A stretch of DNA of 64,000 bases from Streptomyces sp. L2 (GTDB lineage Bacteria > Actinomycetota > Actinomycetes > Streptomycetales > Streptomycetaceae). Where the stretch lies: contig NZ_QBDT01000001.1 of assembly GCF_004124325.1 (NCBI RefSeq), forward strand, positions 5,518,001 to 5,582,000. Reading direction: 5' to 3'. The notes beneath the pieces were generated by a model that saw only the letters and a list, made by a program, of their open reading frames with translations, was not told where the DNA came from and searched no databases. A program made the position numbers and the translations under genes. Shown here piece by piece: positions 34,879-41,710 of the stretch. Numbering within the stretch: position 1 is the first letter of the stretch; each line of letters starts with the position of its first letter.

Positions 34879-34916
34879 CCTCGAAGGAGGACGAGTACCT
34901 CGAAGGAGGACGAGTA
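34879..34916 (+). repeat. 19-bp perfect tandem duplication carrying the Shine-Dalgarno
   Basis: The 19-bp unit CCTCGAAGGAGGACGAGTA occurs twice, back to back, ending at the base before ATG 34917. Each copy contains AAGGAGG, so the mRNA has two strong ribosome-binding sites, the first without its own adjacent start. Confidence 0.9.
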
Positions 34917-35504
34917 ATGGACGTGACATTCGCCGCCTCGGCATTCCCACCGCTGGCACTCGGGTTCTTCGGTCTGGGTACCGGATACCTGATCTACGGC
35001 CCCCACGAATTGTTCGGCTACCCCAAGAGGAACGAGGCGGTGGACCGGGCGATCGGCGTCTGGGGAATCTGGATGCCGGGCCTGTGCCAGCTGGTCACCG
35101 GCGTGATCCTGTTCGTCGGGCTGACCTGGTTCCAGGTGTTCGCCAAGGAGCCGCCGCTCTACATGGCCGCGCTGGCGTTCTCCGCGTACGGCATCCACTG
35201 GTTCGCCATCGGCTGGAACCGCTACCGGGGCAACGACCCCCGCCCCAACGCCGGGATGTGCGTGGCCTACATGGTGATCTCCGCCATGGGTGCCACGGTG
35301 TTCTTCAAGGTCGCCGACTGGCCCGTCGGCCTGCTGTTCCTCGGGCTGTTCGCGATCTACTTCAGTGATTTCTTCGCCGCGGTCGGACTCAAACTGGGCG
35401 AACGCGCCCTGGGCTTCTTCCACCTGGTGACCGGCTGCTGGCTGATGTACCTCGCGTACGCGGCCGCGGTGAACTTCTCCCTCGGATACCACTGGGTCCT
35501 GTAG
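34917..35504 (+). CDS. Six-segment membrane transporter, GPR1/FUN34/YaaH (acetate uptake)-like
   Basis: The 195-residue protein starts at ATG 34917 after a duplicated ribosome-binding site. Six hydrophobic segments are visible, with FPPLALGFFGLGTGYLIYG near the start (recalling the NPxPLGL motif of the acetate/succinate transporter family), VWGIWMPGLCQLVTGVILF, FSAYGIHWFAIGWNRYRG, LFAIYFSDFFAAVGL and LGFFHLVTGCWLMYLAYA. Size and FxxYGxHW-type pattern fit that family. Placement directly before an FdhF/YdeP-type molybdoenzyme suggests transport of a small organic acid such as formate or acetate; this is inference. Confidence 0.8.
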   Translation: MDVTFAASAFPPLALGFFGLGTGYLIYGPHELFGYPKRNEAVDRAIGVWGIWMPGLCQLVTGVILFVGLTWFQVFAKEPPLYMAALAFSAYGIHWFAIGWNRYRGNDPRPNAGMCVAYMVISAMGATVFFKVADWPVGLLFLGLFAIYFSDFFAAVGLKLGERALGFFHLVTGCWLMYLAYAAAVNFSLGYHWVL

Positions 35505-35507
35505 ACG

Positions 35508-35570
35508 AGGAAACAGAGGGCTGAGAAACAGAGGTGCTGAGAAACAGGGGGCGCAGAAACAGCCTGCGAA
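35508..35570 (+). repeat. Imperfect ~15-16-bp tandem repeats
   Basis: AGRAACAG recurs four times at 15-16-bp steps (35508, 35524, 35540, 35555) with varying GGGCTG/GTGCTG tails. It fills the gap between the transporter stop and the molybdoenzyme start. No hairpin is apparent; it may be a spacer expanded by slippage. Confidence 0.65.
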
Positions 35571-35612
35571 GAAAGAGGCGACAGGCGCCGCAGACCCGCA
35601 ACAGAGGCGATC

Positions 35613-37994
35613 ATGGCTGACCGAATCAGCGACCCGACCGGCGCGCCCGACCCGGCCGGACCGACCCGTGCCCCGGAATCGGCCGAGGCACCCCCGCCCG
35701 GGCCGGCACCCGAGCCGGAACCGACCTCGTCCGGCCCGCTGAAGTCCAGCGTCGGAATGCACGGCATCACCGAATCCGCCCGGTACTCCCTCGCCGAGAT
35801 GGGGCCCGGGAGAACCCTGCGCACCCTGAGCACACTGAACCACACCGACGGCTTCGACTGCCCCAGCTGCGCCTGGGGCGACCCCAGCCCCGAGCACCGC
35901 AAGACCGCCGAGTTCTGCGAGAACGGCGTCAAGGCCGTCGCCTGGGAGGCCACCCGCAAACGTGTCGACGCCGCCTTCTTCGCCGAGCACTCCCTCGCCG
36001 AGCTGCGCACCCGCGACGGCCACTGGCTGGAGGCCCAGGGCCGGCTGGCCCAGCCGATGCACCTCGCCCCCGGCGCCACCCACTACACGCCCATCACCTG
36101 GGAGGAGGCGCTCACCCGCACCGCCGACCGGCTGCGCGGCCTGACCGACCCCGACCGTGCCGTCTTCTACACCAGTGGCCGTACCAGCAACGAAGCCGCC
36201 TTCCTCTACCAGCTCCTGGCCCGCAGGCTCGGCACCAACAACCTGCCCGACTGCTCCAACATGTGCCACGAGTCCAGCGGCGCCGCCCTCGCCGAGACCA
36301 TCGGACTGGGCAAAGGCGTCATCTCCTACGAGGACATCACCGAACACGCCGACCTGATCATCATCGTCGGCCAGAACCCCGGCACCTGCCACCCCCGCAT
36401 GCTCACCGCGCTGGAGGACGCCAAGCGGCGCGGCGCCCGGATCATCGCCGCCAACCCGCTGCCCGAGGCCGGCTTCGGCCGGTACCACAACCCGCAGACC
36501 GTACGCGGCCTGGCCGGACCGGGGACCCTGCTCGCCGACCGCTACCTCCCCGTCCGCGTCAACGGCGACCTCGCCCTCTTCGCGGGCCTCAACCGCGCCC
36601 TCCTCGACCGGGAGGACGCCCGTCCCGGCACCGTCCTCGACCACGACTTCATCGACCGCTACTGCGACGGCTTCGACGCCGCCGCCGCGGCCTGGCGGAA
36701 GCTCGACCGGTCCCGGATCGAGGCCATGAGCGGCCTGTCCCGCCGGCTGATCGAAGCCTGCGCCGACGACGTGCTCGCCGCCGGCAGCGTCATCGTCTGC
36801 TGGGCGATGGGGCTCACCCAGCACCGCAACGCCGTGCCCACCATCCGGGAGATCGTCGACTTCCTGCTGCTGCGCGGCAACATCGGCCGGCCCGGCGCCG
36901 GCCCCGCGCCCATCCGCGGGCACAGCAACGTCCAGGGCGACCGCACCATGGGCATCTGGGAGAAGATGCCGGACGCGTTCCTCGACCGGCTCCGCGACGA
37001 GTTCGGCTTCGAACCGCCCCGCGAACCCGGCGTGGACACCGTCGACGCCATCCGGGCCATGCGCGACGGCGCCGTCGACGTGTTCGTCGGCCTCGGCGGC
37101 AACTTCGCCCAGGCCACACCCGACACCGACGTCACCGAGGCGGCCCTGGCGCGCTGCGGCCTCACCGTCCACATTGCGACGAAACTCAACCGGTCCCACG
37201 TCTGCCCCGGCACCGAGTCGCTGCTGCTGCCCTGCCTCGGCCGCACCGAACGCGACATCCAGGCCGGCGGCGAGCAGTTCGTCACCGTCGAGGACACCAT
37301 GGCCATGGTGCACGCCTCGCACGGCCGGCTCCGTCCCGGCTCACCCCACCTGCGCAGCGAGATCGCGATCATCGCCGACCTCGGGCACGCGCTCTTCGGC
37401 GACGGCCTCGGGTGGCAGGCCATGCGCGACGACTACGCCGTGATCCGCCGCCACATCGAGCACGTCGTCCCCGGCTTCCACGCCTACGAACAGCGCGTAC
37501 GGCAACCCGGCGGCTTCATGCTGCCCCGGGCGCCGCGCGACTCCCGCACCTTCCCCACCGCGACGGGCAGGGCCCGCTTCACCGTCAACCCGCCGACCGC
37601 CGCCGAGGCCCCGCCGGGCCACCTGCTGCTGACGACCGTACGATCGCACGACCAGTTCAACACCACCGTCTACGGCCTCGACGACCGCTACCGCGGCATC
37701 AAGGGCGGCCGCCGCGTCGTCTTCCTCAACCGGGACGACCTGCGCGACCTCCACCTGCACGACGGCGACCTCGTCGACCTGGTCAGCGTCAACGCCGACG
37801 GCGAACGCCGAGCCCCCGGCTTCCGCGCCGTCCGCTACCCGGTGCCGCGCGGCTGCGCCGCCGGCTACTTCCCCGAGACCAACGTGCTCGTCGCCCTCGA
37901 CTCCACGGCCGAGACCAGCAACACGCCCGCCTCGAAGTCCATCGTGATCCGCGTCGAACCCGCCACCGCCCCGGCGACGGGCGCCCCGGCCTGA
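35613..37994 (+). CDS. FdhF/YdeP family molybdopterin oxidoreductase (formate dehydrogenase-like)
   Basis: The 793-residue protein has a Pro-rich N-terminus, then FDCPSCAWGDP (CxxC) and AEFCENG. The molybdopterin body follows: FYTSGRTSNEAAFLYQLLAR, LPDCSNMCHESSG, IIIVGQNPGTCHPRMLTALE, GHSNVQGDRTMG and GLGGNFAQATPDT. The C-terminal cofactor domain shows LLLTTVRSHDQFNTTVYG and SKSIVIRVEP. This is the YdeP/FdhF-like branch, annotated as formate dehydrogenase but mostly without tested substrate; the Sec/Cys of true FdhF is not evident beyond CSNMCHES. It probably forms an operon with the small transporter. Confidence 0.9.
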   Translation: MADRISDPTGAPDPAGPTRAPESAEAPPPGPAPEPEPTSSGPLKSSVGMHGITESARYSLAEMGPGRTLRTLSTLNHTDGFDCPSCAWGDPSPEHRKTAEFCENGVKAVAWEATRKRVDAAFFAEHSLAELRTRDGHWLEAQGRLAQPMHLAPGATHYTPITWEEALTRTADRLRGLTDPDRAVFYTSGRTSNEAAFLYQLLARRLGTNNLPDCSNMCHESSGAALAETIGLGKGVISYEDITEHADLIIIVGQNPGTCHPRMLTALEDAKRRGARIIAANPLPEAGFGRYHNPQTVRGLAGPGTLLADRYLPVRVNGDLALFAGLNRALLDREDARPGTVLDHDFIDRYCDGFDAAAAAWRKLDRSRIEAMSGLSRRLIEACADDVLAAGSVIVCWAMGLTQHRNAVPTIREIVDFLLLRGNIGRPGAGPAPIRGHSNVQGDRTMGIWEKMPDAFLDRLRDEFGFEPPREPGVDTVDAIRAMRDGAVDVFVGLGGNFAQATPDTDVTEAALARCGLTVHIATKLNRSHVCPGTESLLLPCLGRTERDIQAGGEQFVTVEDTMAMVHASHGRLRPGSPHLRSEIAIIADLGHALFGDGLGWQAMRDDYAVIRRHIEHVVPGFHAYEQRVRQPGGFMLPRAPRDSRTFPTATGRARFTVNPPTAAEAPPGHLLLTTVRSHDQFNTTVYGLDDRYRGIKGGRRVVFLNRDDLRDLHLHDGDLVDLVSVNADGERRAPGFRAVRYPVPRGCAAGYFPETNVLVALDSTAETSNTPASKSIVIRVEPATAPATGAPA

Positions 37995-38002
37995 CCGCAG
38001 CC

Positions 38003-38773
38003 TCAGGCCAGTCGGTGGTCCGCCGCCGCTCGGAGGGCCGTGCGCAGGTCCTCCGGCGGGGGCGGGCCGTCAGGCGTGGTGCTCGCGGTGACCGCGGCCG
38101 CGACCTCGCGCAGCTTGGTGTTGGACAGCTGCGAGGCCTCTCGCAGGATGTCCCAGGCCTGCTCAGGGGTGCAGGCGTGGGCCGCCATCAGGATGCCGCG
38201 CGCCTGGTCGATCACCGGCCGCGAGTCGATCGCCTGGCGCAACTGCTCTATCTCCAGCCGCAGCAGCCGTACCGTCTCCGAGCGTTCCAGGGCCACCGCC
38301 GACGCGGAAACCGTCTCCGAGCGTTCCAGGGCCACCGCCGACGCGGAAACCGTCTCCGAGCGTTCCAGGGCCACCGCCGGGGCGGAAGGGGAGCACACGG
38401 ACGAGCCGGGCGGCTCCGGGGCCGGGAGGCCGGCCGGGGGGCCGGCCGTGTCGCGGCCCACCAGCTCCAGCACCCGGCGGGGCTGCCCCCGCCAGCCGGT
38501 CGCGGCCACCGGAACGCCGTACCTGCGGCCGTACGCCTCCAGCACGTCCAGGAACTCCAGGCCCGTCGTGTCCATGAACGACACACCCGCCACGTCCAGC
38601 TCCACCCGGCCGACCCCCGCCGGCAGCGCGTCCAGCGTCGCGGCGAGGGTGCCCGCACAGCCGAGGACGAGTTCCCCGCGCACCGTGAGCCGGGCCCGGC
38701 CCTCCTCCGTCCGGCCCTCGATGACCGGCGCGGCCGGCAGGCCGGTGCGCGGTGCGTCAGCCGCTGGGATCAT
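38003..38773 (-). CDS. STAS-ANTAR domain regulatory protein
   Basis: The protein has 256 residues from ATG 38773; a GTG at 38806 would add 11. The N-terminal STAS domain (residues ~20-105: RARLTVRGELVLGC, VELDVAGVSFMDTTGLEFLDV) is typical of anti-sigma-factor antagonists. A linker holding three copies of a 13-residue repeat (VALERSETVSASA) leads to an ANTAR domain (IEQLRQAIDSRPVIDQARGILMAAHACTPEQAWDILREASQ, in part). ANTAR binds RNA hairpins and prevents termination, so the protein may couple stress partner-switching to antitermination. The stop lies eight bases after the convergent molybdoenzyme stop. Confidence 0.9.
   Translation of the reverse strand: MIPAADAPRTGLPAAPVIEGRTEEGRARLTVRGELVLGCAGTLAATLDALPAGVGRVELDVAGVSFMDTTGLEFLDVLEAYGRRYGVPVAATGWRGQPRRVLELVGRDTAGPPAGLPAPEPPGSSVCSPSAPAVALERSETVSASAVALERSETVSASAVALERSETVRLLRLEIEQLRQAIDSRPVIDQARGILMAAHACTPEQAWDILREASQLSNTKLREVAAAVTASTTPDGPPPPEDLRTALRAAADHRLA
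38271..38387. repeat. 39-bp tandem repeat, three copies, inside the STAS-ANTAR gene
   Basis: Copies at 38271-38309, 38310-38348 and 38349-38387; the first two are identical and the third differs at its end. The unit is a multiple of three, so each copy adds 13 residues (VALERSETVSASA) to the linker or coiled-coil entry before ANTAR. Confidence 0.95.
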
Positions 38774-38874
38774 CTCTCCGCCCTGTCGGTCCTCGTGCTT
38801 CCCCACCGGGTCGCCCTTCCCCCCGGTCGTCGTCGCATGCGGGCACCCGCACCGCGCGCCCGCGTGCGGCGGGG

Positions 38875-39020
38875 CTAGGGCGTGTTGCGAAAGTCCCGTC
38901 TGCCGCGCGACGCCATGCACGCTCCCCCAGCCTCCGGCCGGGGGGACCCCCAGAGCACGCACCTGACGCCGTGCGGCCCGCCCTCCGGGCGAACGACGGG
39001 AATTTCGCAACACGCCCTAG
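38875..39020. mobile_element. MITE-like element, 146 bp with 26-bp terminal inverted repeats
   Basis: The left end (38875-38900) and right end (38995-39020) are inverted copies matching at 25 of 26 positions (CTAGGGCGTGTTGCGAAA...). Both ends start with CTAG, a palindrome that could be a 4-bp target duplication. The ~94-bp centre has no coding capacity. It fills most of the 376-bp gap between the divergent STAS-ANTAR and STAS genes; the rest (39021-39149) should hold the STAS promoter. It is probably mobilised by a transposase elsewhere; from memory, similar sequences are widespread in Streptomyces. Confidence 0.8.
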
Positions 39021-39149
39021 GCGTTCGCCTGCCCGGCGTGCCCCGGAGTACACCCGGAGGAATGACGGATTCCCTTCCGGGCAAGGTGAATAGCCGGGGA
39101 AACGGAGGAGCATACTGAGGAGCGTGATCCAGTGCGGCGCGGTGATGGC

Positions 39150-39527
39150 ATGAGTGTCCCCGAGCCGGCGCGGCCCCCGGCGGCCGACGCCGTTCCGGTG
39201 CCCGGGGTGCCGCTGCCGCCGCGGCTCGAGGTCCACCCGCTGACCGGGCGGACCGGGGTCCGGGCGGCCGGCGAGGTGAGCCTGCGCACGCGCCGGATCT
39301 GGGAACGCGTGATGGAACAGGCCGTCTCCGAGGGCGAGGACGTGTACTACTTGGAGCTTTCCGCGCTGACGTTCGTCGACGTCGCGGGCGTCGGCGCGCT
39401 CGCGGACGCCGCCGGACGGCTCGGCACCGGCCGCCGGATCGTGCTGGACCGGCCCCCGCCCCTCCTGCGCCGCACCCTGCACCTGCTGTGGCCCGGCGTG
39501 CCGGGGATCGAGGTGGCCGCCCCATGA
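39150..39527 (+). CDS. STAS domain anti-sigma factor antagonist-like protein
   Basis: The 125-residue protein has a STAS core: LEVHPLTGRTGVRAAGEVSL, YYLELSALTFVDVAGVGALADAA and GRRIVLDRPPPLLRRTL. The phosphoacceptor position of SpoIIAA/RsbV (Ser in DxSxSxMDSTGxG) here reads ALTFVDVAGVG, so the usual Ser is not conserved. ATG 39150 is chosen; GTG 39132 is also in frame, with no strong ribosome site for either. Its stop overlaps the start of the MEDS-HATPase gene (ATGA), so the two proteins are co-translated and likely interact. Confidence 0.85.
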   Translation: MSVPEPARPPAADAVPVPGVPLPPRLEVHPLTGRTGVRAAGEVSLRTRRIWERVMEQAVSEGEDVYYLELSALTFVDVAGVGALADAAGRLGTGRRIVLDRPPPLLRRTLHLLWPGVPGIEVAAP

Positions 39528-40498
39528 CCGCACCGGCCGGCCCCTTCGACCCCGTGCACCCCGCCGACCCCTTCGACCACCCCGCGCTCTTCTACTCCGG
39601 CACCGCGCAGTACCTCGCCGGCACCGTCCCCTTCATCCGGGACGGACTCGCCGCCGGTGAACCCGTCGCCGTCGCCGTGCCCGGCGAGAACCTGCGGCTC
39701 ATCCGGGACGAACTGGGCGCCGACGCCGACGCCGTACGGCTTCTCGACATGCGGGAGGCCGGCCGCAACCCCGGCCGGATCATCCCCGGCGTCCTGCGCG
39801 CCTTCGCCGACGCCCAGCCGCCCGGCCGCCGCGTCCGCATCATCGGCGAACCGATCTGGGTGGGCCGCAGCGCCGCCGAGTACCCGGCCTGCGCCCAGCA
39901 CGAGGCCCTCATCAACGCCGCGTTCCGGGGCCGCGAGGTCACCATCCTGTGCCCGTACGACACGTCGCGCCTGACCGAGGACGTGCTCGCCGACGCCCAC
40001 GCCACCCACCCCGTCGTCATCCCGGTGGGCGCCGGCGGCAAGCGGGCCAGCACGGCGTACGACCCCGAGCAGGTCGTCGCCCGCTACAACCAGCCCCTGC
40101 CGCCCGGCCCCGCGTTCGGGCCCGGCGTGCTCTCCGTGACCTTCGCCGAGGAGTCCCTCTCCAGCGTCCGGCAGCTCACCACCGTCCAGGGCTCCCGGCT
40201 CGGCCTGACCGGCGTACGCCTGGACGACCTCGCCCTCATCACCGCCGAACTCACCACCAACAGCGTGATCCACGGCGGCGGCACCGGCCGCCTGCGGCTC
40301 TGGGCCGAGAACGGCCACGTCCTGTGCGAGGTCTCCGACCGGGGCCGCCTGACCGACCCGCTGGCCGGCCGCCGCCCGGCCCGGCACGGCATGCGCGGCG
40401 GACGCGGACTGCTCATGGTCAACCTGCTGGCCGACCTGGTCCGCGTGCACAGCACACCGGCCGGCACCACCGTCCGCTGCTACCTCGAACCCCGCTGA
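39524..40498 (+). CDS. MEDS-domain sensor with HATPase (anti-sigma kinase-like)
   Basis: The protein has 324 residues from ATG 39524, overlapping the STAS gene. The N-terminal MEDS domain (residues ~10-170: HPALFYSGTAQYLAGTVPFI, PVAVAVPGENL, GRRVRIIGEPIW, EALINAAF, ILCPYDTSRL) is found in sensors of hydrocarbon-derived or redox signals. The C-terminal HATPase (ITAELTTNSVIHGG, CEVSDRGRLTDP, GMRGGRGLLMVNLLAD) resembles RsbW-type anti-sigma kinases. With the co-translated STAS protein it forms a partner-switching pair. It ends 19 bp inside the convergent mbl gene. Confidence 0.9.
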   Translation: MTAPAGPFDPVHPADPFDHPALFYSGTAQYLAGTVPFIRDGLAAGEPVAVAVPGENLRLIRDELGADADAVRLLDMREAGRNPGRIIPGVLRAFADAQPPGRRVRIIGEPIWVGRSAAEYPACAQHEALINAAFRGREVTILCPYDTSRLTEDVLADAHATHPVVIPVGAGGKRASTAYDPEQVVARYNQPLPPGPAFGPGVLSVTFAEESLSSVRQLTTVQGSRLGLTGVRLDDLALITAELTTNSVIHGGGTGRLRLWAENGHVLCEVSDRGRLTDPLAGRRPARHGMRGGRGLLMVNLLADLVRVHSTPAGTTVRCYLEPR

Positions 40499-41559
40499 GA
40501 CCCCCAGCGCGACCCCGGCCGCTCGGCCGCCAGCGGACTCAGCGTCAGCGGTTCGATCCTGCCGTCCAGCATGGCGCCCAGCCCCTCCACGGCGCACAGT
40601 TCGGGCCGCTCCGCGATGTGCACCGGGATACCCGTCGCCTCGCGCAGCATGTGGTCCAGGCCCGGCAGCAGCGCGGAACCGCCGACCATCATGATCCCCC
40701 GGTCGGCGAGATCGGCCACCAGGTCGGGCGGGCAGTCCCGCAGCACCTTGCCGATCCCGTCCAGGATGGACGTCAGCGGCGTCTGGATGGCGTTGCGCAC
40801 GGCGGCGGTGTCCACCCGCACACTGCGGGGCAGCCCCGTGGCGACGTCCCGGCCGTGGATCTCCGTCGAGACCGGCCCGTGCGGGGTCAGCCCGTTCCCG
40901 GACAGCGCCACGTGCAGCGGCCGTACCGACTGGCTGGGCAGCGTCAACGCGTGTGCGTGCCGCAGGTGTTGCACGATCGCGTGATCGACCGCCTCCCCGC
41001 CCACCGGAATCCGCTCGGCCGTCACGATCGACCCCAGCGACAGCACCGCGACCTGCGTCGCGGCCGCCCCGCACACCATGATCATGGTGGCCTCGGGCCG
41101 CTCCACCGGCAGCCCGCACCCCACCGCCGCCGCGATCAGCGTGTCCACCAGCTCCACCCGCCGCGCCCCGAGTCCCACCAGCGTCTCCACCGCCGCCCGC
41201 TGGGCCAGCGGATCCGCGTCGTGCGGCGTGCACGCCGCCGCCCGCAGCCGTGGCTTGCGGCGCAGCGCCCGGCGCATCTTGTCGCCCAGCAGGTGCCGCA
41301 GCATCCGCTGGGCCATCTCGATGTCGACGACCGTGCCGCCGGACACGGGCCGCACCACCCTGATGTAGTGCGGCGTCCGCCCCGTCATCTTCTGCGCGAA
41401 CTCGCCCACCGCGATCAGCGCCCCGGTACGGGTGTTCACCGCCGCGACCGAGGGCTGGTCGACGACGAGACCGGCGCCCTTCACATACACCCGGGTGCGG
41501 GCCGCGCCCAGGTCGACACCGAAGTGGCAGCGGCGCAACTGCTCCAGACTGACGGTCAC
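40480..41559 (-). CDS. mbl: MreB-like actin homologue (Mbl)
   Basis: The 359-residue protein has the actin-fold motifs of MreB: phosphate-1 HFGVDLGAARTRVYVKG, LVVDQPSVAAV, IAVGEFAQKMTGRTP, phosphate-2 ATMIMVCGAAATQVAVLSLG, and adenosine motif IMMVGGSALLPGLDHMLREATG. Several positions differ from consensus (phosphate-2 is normally VVDIGGGT-like), and loops are shortened, as in the divergent S. coelicolor Mbl, whose locus lies in the same neighbourhood. Streptomyces Mbl acts in spore-wall formation rather than vegetative elongation. It is encoded away from the mreBCD cluster. Confidence 0.88.
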   Translation of the reverse strand: MTVSLEQLRRCHFGVDLGAARTRVYVKGAGLVVDQPSVAAVNTRTGALIAVGEFAQKMTGRTPHYIRVVRPVSGGTVVDIEMAQRMLRHLLGDKMRRALRRKPRLRAAACTPHDADPLAQRAAVETLVGLGARRVELVDTLIAAAVGCGLPVERPEATMIMVCGAAATQVAVLSLGSIVTAERIPVGGEAVDHAIVQHLRHAHALTLPSQSVRPLHVALSGNGLTPHGPVSTEIHGRDVATGLPRSVRVDTAAVRNAIQTPLTSILDGIGKVLRDCPPDLVADLADRGIMMVGGSALLPGLDHMLREATGIPVHIAERPELCAVEGLGAMLDGRIEPLTLSPLAAERPGSRWGSQRGSR

Positions 41560-41710
41560 GGCGGATCCTCCCGAGTGCGTGCGCAGACTGAGCGGCGCCG
41601 CCGGAATGACGGGCCTTCACTGGCATCCTGCGCGGGGCCCGGGGACGGGCGCCTTCTGGAGGGGGCCGGGCGGGGTACCGCTGAACGGGCGGTTCCCGGG
41701 CGCGCCCCGG

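Noticed and set aside
34821..37322. 833-codon minus-strand frame opposite the transporter and molybdoenzyme
   Set aside because: Low-complexity Gly/Val/Ala composition; covers two convincing plus-strand genes.
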